Below the pieces are notes generated by a model that ran no database searches, was not told the origin of the DNA, and saw only the letters and a list, made by a program, of their open reading frames with translations. The translations under genes were made by a program, and so were the position numbers. A DNA stretch of 63,012 bases from Candidatus Saccharimonadota bacterium (GTDB lineage: Bacteria; Patescibacteriota; Saccharimonadia; Saccharimonadales; Saccharimonadaceae), in NCBI GenBank assembly GCA_905372305.1, contig CAJPOP010000004.1, forward strand, positions 1 through 63,012, written 5' to 3'. Each line of letters begins with the position of its first letter. Position 1 is the first letter of the stretch. Of this stretch, positions 32,718 to 41,415 are shown piece by piece.

Positions 32718-33545
32718 CTAATTTGCCTGCAGCCGAGCCATGGCGTTATTTGCCTGCAGCCAGCCGCTTGGCGAGCCGCACTCCATGTAGTCGCCCTTAG
32801 CCTCGCCAACCGCGATGATACCGCCGCCCGCAATGTACGCGTTGATGGCATCGGTCAGTTCAAATTCGCCGCGCTGCGGATTAGCGGGCAATGTCCGTGC
32901 CAGCTCGAAAATCTCTTTATTAAGAACGTAAAAGCTTGAATTACTGAGATTACTCGGCGCTTCTTCCAGCTTCGGCTTCTCAATGATGCGGACAAAATTA
33001 CCCTGCTGGTCGGTTTCGATAATGCCCGTCTGTGGAATAAGTGCCTCCTCAACAGGGTTACCCAGCAAACCAGCAGATAAACCGCGCGCCTCCACCAGTT
33101 CCGCCAGATCAGCCGCATTTGAACCGCCGTCAACACGCCAGAAAAATTGATCGCCCATCACCACAAACGCCGACTCGCCTGGATCAATGAATTCGCTAGC
33201 CAACCCCACTGGGATACTCGTGCCGTAACCGCCCGTACCAGGCTGGGTTAAAAAATGTATTCGCACATCGCGCAGCGGCGCTACTAGAGGTAGTTTATCT
33301 TCTTTACCGGCACGCCGCAGATAATCGTTCAACTGGATATTTGACCGATAGTAGCTTTGCACCTGAGTACTTTGCTCGCCAACCACAAAGTAAATATCCT
33401 TGACGCCCGCCCGAATTATATCCTGTACGATATAATCAACCACCGGACGCGTCCCTACCGGCAGCATACACTTTTCGATTGATTTGGTAATCGGCAGCAT
33501 CCGCGTACCCCAACCAGCAACTGGAATGATAGCTTTGGTAATCAT
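32718..33545 (-). CDS. galU: UTP-glucose-1-phosphate uridylyltransferase
   Basis: 275 residues. Nucleotidyltransferase signature AIIPVAGWGTRMLPITKSIEKCMLPV at the N-terminus (G-x-G-T-R and the catalytic Lys), the sugar-binding FVVMGDQFF, and GIIETDQQGNFVRIIEKPK. Makes UDP-glucose for surface glycans. GGAGGG precedes the ATG, and the gene lies 9 nt after the DUF3137 gene. Confidence 0.92.
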   Translation of the reverse strand: MITKAIIPVAGWGTRMLPITKSIEKCMLPVGTRPVVDYIVQDIIRAGVKDIYFVVGEQSTQVQSYYRSNIQLNDYLRRAGKEDKLPLVAPLRDVRIHFLTQPGTGGYGTSIPVGLASEFIDPGESAFVVMGDQFFWRVDGGSNAADLAELVEARGLSAGLLGNPVEEALIPQTGIIETDQQGNFVRIIEKPKLEEAPSNLSNSSFYVLNKEIFELARTLPANPQRGEFELTDAINAYIAGGGIIAVGEAKGDYMECGSPSGWLQANNAMARLQAN

Positions 33546-33554
33546 ATTCCCTCC

Positions 33555-34886
33555 TTACATCTTCAGTTCTTTATGCGATTTCTGTAAAATATCCATCATT
33601 TCCGCATAGCGCATCTCGCCCTCGGCAATCCTGGAATAGAGATAAACAACATTATCCACCACCTCAATATTAACCTTAATATTCTGGTCGTACAGCCACG
33701 CCATGAAGCTAGGATTAAGCAGTTCAAAGCTGGTTACTTGGTTTTCATCAGTGGCATACACTTGATAGCGCTTATTAAAATCGCCCCACTCCATTTGGAC
33801 TTTTTTATAACCCGACGGCGCTTTAAATCGTTTTAACAAACGTGAATCCCGACGTTCCACTAAAATACCGCCGTAAGATTTTGGCAAATTAACCTGCCCA
33901 ACAATATAATATTCCATATTATCTTCGCCGATCGGCTTATTATACGTATACAGCTGTACCAGCAGATTGCCCGTCCAAAAACCGATGATATGATTGTTAA
34001 TATCAGCGCCCTGAAAGCCGCGCTTAAACAACTCGCCGCGAGTCGGCAGCAATAAATGCCCCCAATCGGGGCTAAAATACATATTATATTGCGCGGCAAA
34101 TTGCCGCATTGAAGCGATGAACTGTGCCGAATCTTCTGTCGCCTGATCAATACCGTCCAGCAACCAGCCATTTCCCGAACGCACGAAGTTCCACTGCTCG
34201 CCGAATTCCTCAGTATCGCGATAAATCAGCGAACCGTTTTCAATCAATTTATCATCCGCTGACGCCACGAATCCGACACTCACTCGGTCGTTTTGATCGT
34301 TCTGATCATCGTAGGCTTGAGTGATCACCGCTTCGCTTATCGACACATTGCTCATTTGATTAACTCGTCCCATCTGTTGTAAAGCATACAACATCAGGCC
34401 GACGTGCCGCGCATAATTTGGCGTGGTGTACTGCTGGATTGACGGCAAATCCAACCGCTCCCAATCATACTGGAATCGATTGAAAACTGTCGTGGCATAG
34501 GAAATAATCCCCTGCTCATCCCAAGCGCCATCCTGCATAGCCGCTTGCTGGACAGTTTGCCTGGCGGCTTGACTATTCTGGCGAAAACGCCCCAATTTAT
34601 CAGTAAGCGCTCCAGCTACCGCGCCGACAACTGCTGAAATAAGTGCAATAATAAACAATATTGGACCGCCTAGTAGATACAATAAGCTTACTAATAAGCC
34701 GGCAGCAAAACCGACAGCCGCGCCGGCTGCTTTCGATTGGGTGCGTTTTTTAACCGGCTCAGCAGTTAACATGGCAACGATGCCTGGTATAATGAGGAGA
34801 ATACCAGCACCGCCTCCGCCGCCAGAGCTTGATCCGCCGCCGCCCGCCCGCGCAAAAAGTATGAACTGATGAAAAATATCGTACAT
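33555..34886 (-). CDS. Membrane protein with Gly-rich N-terminus and DUF3137/Tim44-like regions
   Basis: 443 residues. A short N-terminal segment, then ARAGGGGSSSGGGGG, a hydrophobic region at about 25-90 (LLVSLLYLLGGPILFIIALI), a Tim44-like alpha/beta domain at about 115-245 (GIISYATTVFNRFQYDWERLD), and a DUF3137-like C-terminus (FNKRYQVYATDENQVTSFELLNP). Function unknown; related proteins occur in Gram-positive envelopes. A TACAAT box is 6 nt before the ATG, so it is leaderless. Likely co-transcribed with galU. Confidence 0.75.
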   Translation of the reverse strand: MYDIFHQFILFARAGGGGSSSGGGGGAGILLIIPGIVAMLTAEPVKKRTQSKAAGAAVGFAAGLLVSLLYLLGGPILFIIALISAVVGAVAGALTDKLGRFRQNSQAARQTVQQAAMQDGAWDEQGIISYATTVFNRFQYDWERLDLPSIQQYTTPNYARHVGLMLYALQQMGRVNQMSNVSISEAVITQAYDDQNDQNDRVSVGFVASADDKLIENGSLIYRDTEEFGEQWNFVRSGNGWLLDGIDQATEDSAQFIASMRQFAAQYNMYFSPDWGHLLLPTRGELFKRGFQGADINNHIIGFWTGNLLVQLYTYNKPIGEDNMEYYIVGQVNLPKSYGGILVERRDSRLLKRFKAPSGYKKVQMEWGDFNKRYQVYATDENQVTSFELLNPSFMAWLYDQNIKVNIEVVDNVVYLYSRIAEGEMRYAEMMDILQKSHKELKM

Positions 34887-34892
34887 AGCTAT

Positions 34893-34898
34893 ATTGTA
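34893..34898 (-). promoter_or_regulatory. -10 box of the leaderless DUF3137 gene
   Basis: TACAAT with 6 nt to the ATG at 34886. Confidence 0.55.
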
Positions 34899-34939
34899 GC
34901 GCGTTAAGGGATAATCTGAAAGTTGCGCTGATTACTTTT

Positions 34940-35521
34940 TCACTTCATCGAAGAAATAATAGCGACAATAAACACCAATATCACCAGAGCGACTCCGGAA
35001 ATTGCGCCAATAATTATATATGTTACTCCCAAGTTGCCAGATTTTGCATACGGAGCATACAGGCGCAAGTTTTCGTACCACCAATGAATACCTTTATCTT
35101 TAGCAGCATTTCCCTGCGCAGCCAAGGCAGCAAGACCAATAAACGGAGTGGCAGCTGCGCCAGCCAAAAGAAACGAGCTCGCCCGACTATTAAAATTAAG
35201 CTTCAAATTTCTGCCAGCAGCTGTAATGTATAAATAATCAAAGCTAATTTTAACTTTCGTAATCTGACTGAGGTCAACATCAAGCTCAAGCCCCAACGGC
35301 CGGTTGGTGTTCTCATCAATCCGAACCAGCCGAATTCTGTTAGCTGTCGTCCATTCCAGTATACACGCCGGCAAGCCATTGAATATGGTTACGCCGTAGC
35401 TAATAACTTTTACATAGTTGACCAAAGGCATATTATCGAGAGCGCTAACCATTGACGGCGGCTGAACCGGCGCTTGAACTGGCTGCTGCATTTGCATAAT
35501 TTGGTTTTGTTGCGGATTCAT
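34940..35521 (-). CDS. Tail-anchored membrane protein of unknown function
   Basis: 193 residues. The N-terminus is Gln/Pro-rich (PQQNQIMQMQQPVQAP), the middle is a beta-rich PH-like region (VKVISYGVTIFNG, KVKISFDYLYITAAG), and there are hydrophobic segments at about 117-135 and at the very C-terminus (IIIGAISGVALVILVFIVAI). AAAGGAT precedes the ATG. Lies between ileS and the DUF3137 gene on the same strand. No named family. Confidence 0.65.
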   Translation of the reverse strand: MNPQQNQIMQMQQPVQAPVQPPSMVSALDNMPLVNYVKVISYGVTIFNGLPACILEWTTANRIRLVRIDENTNRPLGLELDVDLSQITKVKISFDYLYITAAGRNLKLNFNSRASSFLLAGAAATPFIGLAALAAQGNAAKDKGIHWWYENLRLYAPYAKSGNLGVTYIIIGAISGVALVILVFIVAIISSMK

Positions 35522-35560
35522 TTCATTATCCTTTCTGATTTTTATGACTTTGCGCCAAAG

Positions 35561-38500
35561 TTAATTATGCTTTTTCAGATAGATTTCTACCGGTTTACCG
35601 TCAACTTTAACGTCGTATTTTTCCATATCATCCGCCGCCGCAGAGCCTAGTTTTACAGCCAACGTCTCAGCCTTGATGGTATCAGTAAATACATCGACAG
35701 CTTGGGTGATTTCTGAGTCACTACTAGTAATAGCAAGCTCAATCCTATCGTCCACCTGCAGCCCAGCTTTCTTACGCGCACTCTGGACGTGGCGAACGAT
35801 CTCGCGCATCAGACCTTCGCGTTTGAGCTCGGGTGTTAAGTGCTTGCTAATTTCGATCCAACTCTCTGGCTTGATCGCGCCCTCGGTCACATCATAGTCC
35901 GCCAGGTGTTCGTCTAGATTCTCAATCCAGCGAATTTCCTTAACATTTAGCTCCTCGGCCATAATCTGCTCGTAATACTCAGCCAATTTCGCACCCGCAT
36001 ATGCCGCAAACTGCAGCGGTTGGCGAACCTTAATTGATGCTTGATGCTCATCTTGCTTCATACGCAAACTAAGACCATTGTCGATCAATTCACGCGTACG
36101 GGACATATCGGCTAGAACCTGCTCATCCACCGCACCAGCTGGCAGCCAATCCTTCAAGTGAATCGACTCGTTATCACCCGTCAGGTTATGGTAGAGCTCC
36201 TCAGCCAAGAACGGCGTAAACGGTGCTAGCAGGTGGCTCAGGCGCACCAGCACGTAATGTAGCGTGCGATAAGCATCGTTCTTGTCACCATCGTCCTCAG
36301 ATTTCCAGAAGCGGCGGCGGCTGCGGCGGACATACCAGTTGGAAGCGTCATCTAGGAATGGCAAAATTGGGCTCAGCGCATCAGGAATATTGTAGGCATC
36401 CATCTGCTTCTCGACCTCCGCCACCAGCTCGTGCAAGCGACTGATAATCCAGATATCGAGAGGATTGGTCACAGAGTCGATCGTCGCTTCATCTTCCGAA
36501 ACATCTGCACGCGCCCGAGAATTGAGGTTATCAACATCAGGCAGATACGAGGACTGTTTGAGCGCAGCGAGTTCCGCAGTATCACCTGTGGTTGATGAAC
36601 GAGATTCCCGGTGCACGGAAGCCGTTTCGGTGGATGATAGGGACGTATAAACCGGCTTGCCACTGAGCGGGTCAATCAGCGTGCCGTCAAACTCCCAGCC
36701 ATCAACCTCCGCGTACATGGTGAAGAAATCATACATATTCCAAATCATGCTGAGTTTACGTGCCACGTCACCAACGTCTTTGTCGTGCAAAGCAAAGTCT
36801 TCACCGTTCAGTAACGGACTGCTCAGCAGCAGGAAGCGCAAGGAATCAGCACTGAACTTATCCATCAGCTCGTTCGGGTCGGTAAAGTTACCGAGGGATT
36901 TACTCATCTTGCGGCCGTCATTACCCGCCACCACACCGGTGGTGATGACATTACTGTAGGCGTTTTTGTGCTGCGCGCCGGCCTGGCCAAAGGCACCGAT
37001 TTCGGCCAAAGCAACGTTGACGGCATGCACATAGTAGAACCACGCCCGCACCTGGCCGATGTACTCAACGATGAAGTCCGCCGGGTAATTCTGCTCAAAC
37101 TTGGCCTGGTTTTCAAACGGATAATGCAGCTGCGCAAACGGCATACTACCGCTCTCGAACCAACAGTCCAGCACCTTATCGATGCGAGTAAAGGTCTCGC
37201 CGTCAATTTCAAAGGTGATGTCATCCACCCACGGACGGTGGTAATCATCCAGCTCCACGCCACTCAGTTCCTTCAGCTCTGCGTATGAGCCAACCACCCT
37301 CACCGTGCCGCGGTCGTCCTTCCACACTGGCATGGCCGTTGCCCAAAAGCGGTCACGACTGAGGTTCCAGTCTGGTGCTTGCTCGATATTTTTGGCAAAA
37401 CGACCGTGCTTCAGGTGTGCCGGAAACCAATTGACATGCTCGTTCTCGTCCAGCATCAGCGGCTTCTGCCCCTGGATATCAAAGAACCAGCTGGGGATGG
37501 CCCGGTACATGATGCGCTGCTTGCTTCTAGGATTGAATGGATATTCGTGGCGAATGTACTCAATCTTCCACACCACACCCTTTTCTTTCAGGTCTTTGGC
37601 GATGAATTTATTATTTTCCCACACCTCCAGGCCTTTGTAATTGGTATCGGTGTAGTAGCCATTATCATCAATCACATGGAAAGGCGCGATACCATTGGCT
37701 TTACCAAGCTCAAAGTCATCCTCACCATAGGCCGGCGCAATGTGCACGATGCCCGTACCCGACTCGTGCGAGACGAAATCCGCCGCGTAAATGGTGTGAA
37801 TCTTGTCATTTTCTGGCCAGGTCGAGCCGGTATCGAGCGGCTGATACCTTTTGCCCACCAATTCACTACCCGGGAAGGTGCGCAGCACTTCGTAATCAAG
37901 CGGCTGGTGCTTTTCGTCCTGCAGGGTGCGCTCAAGGGCTTCCTCGGCGATAAGCAGCTTTTCGCCGTCGACCAGTACTTCGCAGTACGTCATATCTGGG
38001 TTGACGGCTAGCATTAGATTCGCTGGCAACGTCCATGGCGTGGTGGTCCAGGCGAGAATATGGGTAGCGTTTTGTGCTTCGACAAGTGCTTCAATCGCCT
38101 GCTGAGCTACAGCCGTCACGGGACGGTTTAGCAGCTCTTCTGGCGTACCTGTGGCGAAGCCTGCACCCTCATGCAATTTGAGTTTTTCAGCGTCCACGCC
38201 AGTAATAATGTAAATGGAGCATGCAACATTCGTTCCATTTTCATGCTTGACGGTCTGCAGCAATAGATTGTTCGAATTTACTTCAAGCTCAAGCTCCTCC
38301 TGAAGCTCACGGCGCAGCGTCTCAATTGGTGACTCACCCTCATGGCTCGTCCCGCCAAAGAGGCTCACCATACCTGGATTCGTGATACCTGGCTTATCAT
38401 CTCGCTGCTGTGCGATGAGTTTGCCATTCGTATCCACCAACAAAGCACCAACATAACTCCTCTCGCATTCGTCGAAGCCTACTGGCTTTTGAGTATCATC

Positions 38501-39670
38501 AACTATTTCACCGTTCAAAAGTTGCTTTACTCGCTGCTCAATTTCATCACGCGCTATCCGATTTTTTTCTGCACTCTCGTTGTGCGGATCGGTCACGTTC
38601 CACCAAATAACATTATCACCCCTGAGCCAGTCTGGTGTCTGAGACTTCTCTGCTAGATTAACGATCAAATCATAATCACCCAGCTTGTCGGCGGTAAGCA
38701 ACTGCCGCTTATGTCCAGTAATGTCGATACCCACTTCTTGCATCGTCTCGCTACTTTTGGCTGGCTTGTGACTCATGGTTTCAAAATCACTCAACGTTGG
38801 AGATTCGTCCCATCTTTTCTCTGGGTTCAACCCAGCCGAATCGGCATTTTGAGAATGAGAATAGTGGTTATAAAATCCCTGCGCCATCTGCGAGCGAGCA
38901 ACATTTGCATTACATACAAACAGAACTTTTGAATGCTCGTTTAATACTATTTTGCGGCTCGTCTTACCATCTTTTAACTTAAACTTCACATACACACTCG
39001 GGTCGGTCACTGTCTGGTAAGTGTCGTTGTCCATGGTCACTTCGGCCTTGCTGACGGGGGTGGCGAACTTCGTGTCGTACATCAGCACCTTTTCACCTTC
39101 GTAGATTTTGCCGGCTTCATACAGCCGCTTAAAGGCCCACCAGACGCTCTCCATAAAATCCTTATCCATGGTACGATAAGCGCCTTTGAAGTCCACCCAG
39201 CGACCAATGCGGTCGATCACCCCCTGCCAGGTTTCGCTGTTGGCCACCATGCTTTCGCGCGCCTTGGTGATATATTTTTCCAGGCTGATGGTTGGCAGTG
39301 GCTGACCGTCTTTATCCAGCGGTGCTGGCTGGTCGCTACTCGTCACAATCTGCCGCCGATCCATAATATTCATCTGCTTTTCGACGAAATTCTCTGCCGG
39401 CAGGCCATGACAGTCCCAGCCCCAGCGGCGCTCCACGCGCTTGCCCTTCATCGTCCAGTAGCGCGGCACCGCGTCCTTAACGATTGAGCTCAGTAGCGTA
39501 CCATGATGCGGCACCCCAGTGATAAACGGCGGCCCGTCGTAAAAAACGTAGGCATTATCTGCCGGCCGCTGCGTCACCGACTTTTCAAACGTCTGATCGT
39601 CCTTCCAGCGCTGCACCCAATCCTTTTCATATTCTGCCGCCCGGCGGCGTGTTCCGTGTTTGAATTTCAT
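35561..39670 (-). CDS. ileS: Isoleucyl-tRNA synthetase with embedded phosphatase-like and Nudix domains
   Basis: 1369 residues, about 300 more than usual. The class I core is intact: HIGH-type PHHGTLLSSIVKD near 54-66, KMSKS at 921-925, editing-domain HIAPAYGEDDF near 643-653, SRRRFW and the C-terminal anticodon region; it is of the eukaryote-like clade. After the first editing-region strand (YVKFKL, about 232) comes an insert to about 535: a LMW phosphatase/ArsC-like domain (VLFVCNANVARSQMAQ with C253-x5-R259; Asp361-Pro) and a Nudix domain (GGTSHEGE then RRELQEEL, box complete). A second insert, Ser/Asp-rich, spans about 1005-1068. The usual Cys of HxYPxCWRC is replaced in HEYPFNPRSK. GGAGG precedes the ATG. 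Confidence 0.93.
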   Translation of the reverse strand: MKFKHGTRRRAAEYEKDWVQRWKDDQTFEKSVTQRPADNAYVFYDGPPFITGVPHHGTLLSSIVKDAVPRYWTMKGKRVERRWGWDCHGLPAENFVEKQMNIMDRRQIVTSSDQPAPLDKDGQPLPTISLEKYITKARESMVANSETWQGVIDRIGRWVDFKGAYRTMDKDFMESVWWAFKRLYEAGKIYEGEKVLMYDTKFATPVSKAEVTMDNDTYQTVTDPSVYVKFKLKDGKTSRKIVLNEHSKVLFVCNANVARSQMAQGFYNHYSHSQNADSAGLNPEKRWDESPTLSDFETMSHKPAKSSETMQEVGIDITGHKRQLLTADKLGDYDLIVNLAEKSQTPDWLRGDNVIWWNVTDPHNESAEKNRIARDEIEQRVKQLLNGEIVDDTQKPVGFDECERSYVGALLVDTNGKLIAQQRDDKPGITNPGMVSLFGGTSHEGESPIETLRRELQEELELEVNSNNLLLQTVKHENGTNVACSIYIITGVDAEKLKLHEGAGFATGTPEELLNRPVTAVAQQAIEALVEAQNATHILAWTTTPWTLPANLMLAVNPDMTYCEVLVDGEKLLIAEEALERTLQDEKHQPLDYEVLRTFPGSELVGKRYQPLDTGSTWPENDKIHTIYAADFVSHESGTGIVHIAPAYGEDDFELGKANGIAPFHVIDDNGYYTDTNYKGLEVWENNKFIAKDLKEKGVVWKIEYIRHEYPFNPRSKQRIMYRAIPSWFFDIQGQKPLMLDENEHVNWFPAHLKHGRFAKNIEQAPDWNLSRDRFWATAMPVWKDDRGTVRVVGSYAELKELSGVELDDYHRPWVDDITFEIDGETFTRIDKVLDCWFESGSMPFAQLHYPFENQAKFEQNYPADFIVEYIGQVRAWFYYVHAVNVALAEIGAFGQAGAQHKNAYSNVITTGVVAGNDGRKMSKSLGNFTDPNELMDKFSADSLRFLLLSSPLLNGEDFALHDKDVGDVARKLSMIWNMYDFFTMYAEVDGWEFDGTLIDPLSGKPVYTSLSSTETASVHRESRSSTTGDTAELAALKQSSYLPDVDNLNSRARADVSEDEATIDSVTNPLDIWIISRLHELVAEVEKQMDAYNIPDALSPILPFLDDASNWYVRRSRRRFWKSEDDGDKNDAYRTLHYVLVRLSHLLAPFTPFLAEELYHNLTGDNESIHLKDWLPAGAVDEQVLADMSRTRELIDNGLSLRMKQDEHQASIKVRQPLQFAAYAGAKLAEYYEQIMAEELNVKEIRWIENLDEHLADYDVTEGAIKPESWIEISKHLTPELKREGLMREIVRHVQSARKKAGLQVDDRIELAITSSDSEITQAVDVFTDTIKAETLAVKLGSAAADDMEKYDVKVDGKPVEIYLKKHN

Positions 39671-39747
39671 ACTTTTCCTCCTTATCTACCTTATATTCAC
39701 TGCGTTTTATTTAAATTATTCGCTCAAATTTTCCTATTCCCTATTCA

Positions 39748-40542
39748 TCATTCTATTAGTTTCCTCATCGCTTCCACTATATCCTCGTGAACGATTCCAT
39801 TGCTTAATACAGCACCGCGGATATCCTGATCATACCGCTGCTCCCGGCCGAAAAGATCAGTCACCTTACCGCCAGCTTCCTCGACGATGACTTTCGCCGC
39901 CGCAATGTCAACATTCTTACCTTTTGTACCAACAAAAACCGACGCAACAAACTCGCCGCGCGCCACCAGTGCCGCAGCGTGCGTTGTACTGCCAACCGTC
40001 GTTACATACACATCTTTTTCATAAGCAAGATCATGAACGACTTGCATCACATCCCATGGGGCGCTCGGCCACCAATCAATACTCATTTCCACACGGCCAT
40101 CCAGACTATGCTGACTAACGTGAATCGGCTGGCTGTTCATGTACGCGCCACGACCACGTGACGCCCAGTACAGATGGTCGCTAAACGGCGCATAAATCAC
40201 ACCAACCTCTGGCTGGCCATCAATCACTAGCGCCAGAGAAAACACCGACACAGGCAATCCCATTATAAACGAAGCAGTACCGTCAATCGGATCGCAAGCC
40301 CAAACATATTTTGAGCCATGGCACTGGCTCGCCTCTTCGCCATCAATATCATGGTCAGGGTATTTTTCCATGACTTTATTGATAACAAGTTGGTTAATCT
40401 CCTCATCAGCAACAGTCACGATTGTATTGTTTGCTTTGAAATGAGAGTCTGGTTTCTTACCAAAATATTTTCGCATAATATTGCCCGCCTCCAGCGCCAC
40501 GCTTTTCGCAAGATCCAGCCATTCTTGATGCTGATCAGCCAT
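39748..40542 (-). CDS. Inositol monophosphatase-family phosphatase
   Basis: 264 residues. Motif 1 WACDPIDGTASFIMGLP and motif 2 NVDIAAAKVIVEEAGGKVTD give the metal-binding site of the IMPase/CysQ/FBPase superfamily; the upstream metal ligands lie in IDGEEAS. The substrate (inositol phosphate, PAP or a sugar phosphate) is not decidable. It overlaps the GNAT gene by 8 nt, so the pair is co-translated. Confidence 0.88.
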   Translation of the reverse strand: MADQHQEWLDLAKSVALEAGNIMRKYFGKKPDSHFKANNTIVTVADEEINQLVINKVMEKYPDHDIDGEEASQCHGSKYVWACDPIDGTASFIMGLPVSVFSLALVIDGQPEVGVIYAPFSDHLYWASRGRGAYMNSQPIHVSQHSLDGRVEMSIDWWPSAPWDVMQVVHDLAYEKDVYVTTVGSTTHAAALVARGEFVASVFVGTKGKNVDIAAAKVIVEEAGGKVTDLFGREQRYDQDIRGAVLSNGIVHEDIVEAMRKLIE

Positions 40543-41113
40543 GACTTGCCTCTGTTTGCAACGATTTTGTCATTAACCGTAGCTTATATACCTGCGGATT
40601 AGGCTTGCCGAAGAGAAAATCATATGTATCGCTACCGCCTACCTGCTGATAACTGTAACCCAGTTTTTCATATAGTCTTTTCGCTGGTTTATTTGAAATT
40701 TCAACGCCTAGTCCAATCATAGAAAAACCTTGGCAGCGGGCTTCATTTTCTGCTGCCGCGATAAGCATAGTCGCCAAGCCCCGACGTCGATAATCCTCAT
40801 CAATCTCCAGCGCATTGATTTGCGGCAAACCTGGAAAATCCTTTTCAATGATAGAGGTCTCATTACCCCAATCATGCCGCAAAGTCACCCGGCCGACATA
40901 GCATCCACCCGCCTCTACCGCCAACACCACCGCCTTTTTCTGTTTAATTAGATCGCGCAATTCCGTCTCATAATCATCAGAGATATACATCTCCTTTTTA
41001 AGACGATCGAATAAGCTACTGTCAGGCGATACCATCTCAATCATCGGCGTAGACTTCTTGGGTAAGCATTCACCGCTAGTATTTTTGAGTAGTTCTTGCT
41101 CGCTAATGGACAT
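40535..41113 (-). CDS. GNAT-family N-acetyltransferase
   Basis: 192 residues. Strand AVVLAVEAGGCYVGRVTL, then the acetyl-CoA pyrophosphate loop DEDYRRRGLATMLI (motif A, R-x-x-G-x-A), and motif B in NKPAKRLYEKLGYSY. Acceptor unknown. AAGGAAAC precedes the ATG. Confidence 0.85.
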   Translation of the reverse strand: MSISEQELLKNTSGECLPKKSTPMIEMVSPDSSLFDRLKKEMYISDDYETELRDLIKQKKAVVLAVEAGGCYVGRVTLRHDWGNETSIIEKDFPGLPQINALEIDEDYRRRGLATMLIAAAENEARCQGFSMIGLGVEISNKPAKRLYEKLGYSYQQVGGSDTYDFLFGKPNPQVYKLRLMTKSLQTEASHG

Positions 41114-41415
41114 TGTTATAGTTTCCTTCCAAAATAAAATCGCCTCTTTCGACTTCGAGAATCCGCTGGAGGTTTTTCAAACGGACGGTACCATCTCGAT
41201 TCCAAAAGAAGTGATTCTTTTAGCGCTTAATCGTTCACTTTGTCGCAGCGAGTTACGGCGGGGTCTAATTTCGGCTGATTCAAAACACGCCGATTTCTTC
41301 CCGCAGGCTTCACGGTTGATAGCCGTTCATTTCGCCGCGCCGCCACAACAGCCGACATATGCGAAAACGCCCTACAGTAATTGTAGCGCGTTTTCATCGG
41401 AATTGCCAGTTACTG
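41114..41415. other. 302-base stretch without a supported gene
   Basis: Upstream of the GNAT gene and downstream of the 41416 gene. It holds a plus-strand open frame (from 41106) with no ribosome site, no recognised product and a start that overlaps the GNAT start, so it is not called. The right end has the inverted repeat listed as a terminator. No RNA gene recognised. Confidence 0.5.
41361..41395 (-). terminator. Inverted repeat after the 41416 gene
   Basis: GAAAACGC-C-CTACA and TGTAG-C-GCGTTTTC form a long stem with a five-base loop, 20 nt past the minus-strand stop. Confidence 0.6.

Noticed and set aside
35561..39670. IleRS frame as two fused or misassembled genes
   Set aside because: Core IleRS motifs before and after the insert are in order and in one frame, and the join points fall between secondary-structure elements.
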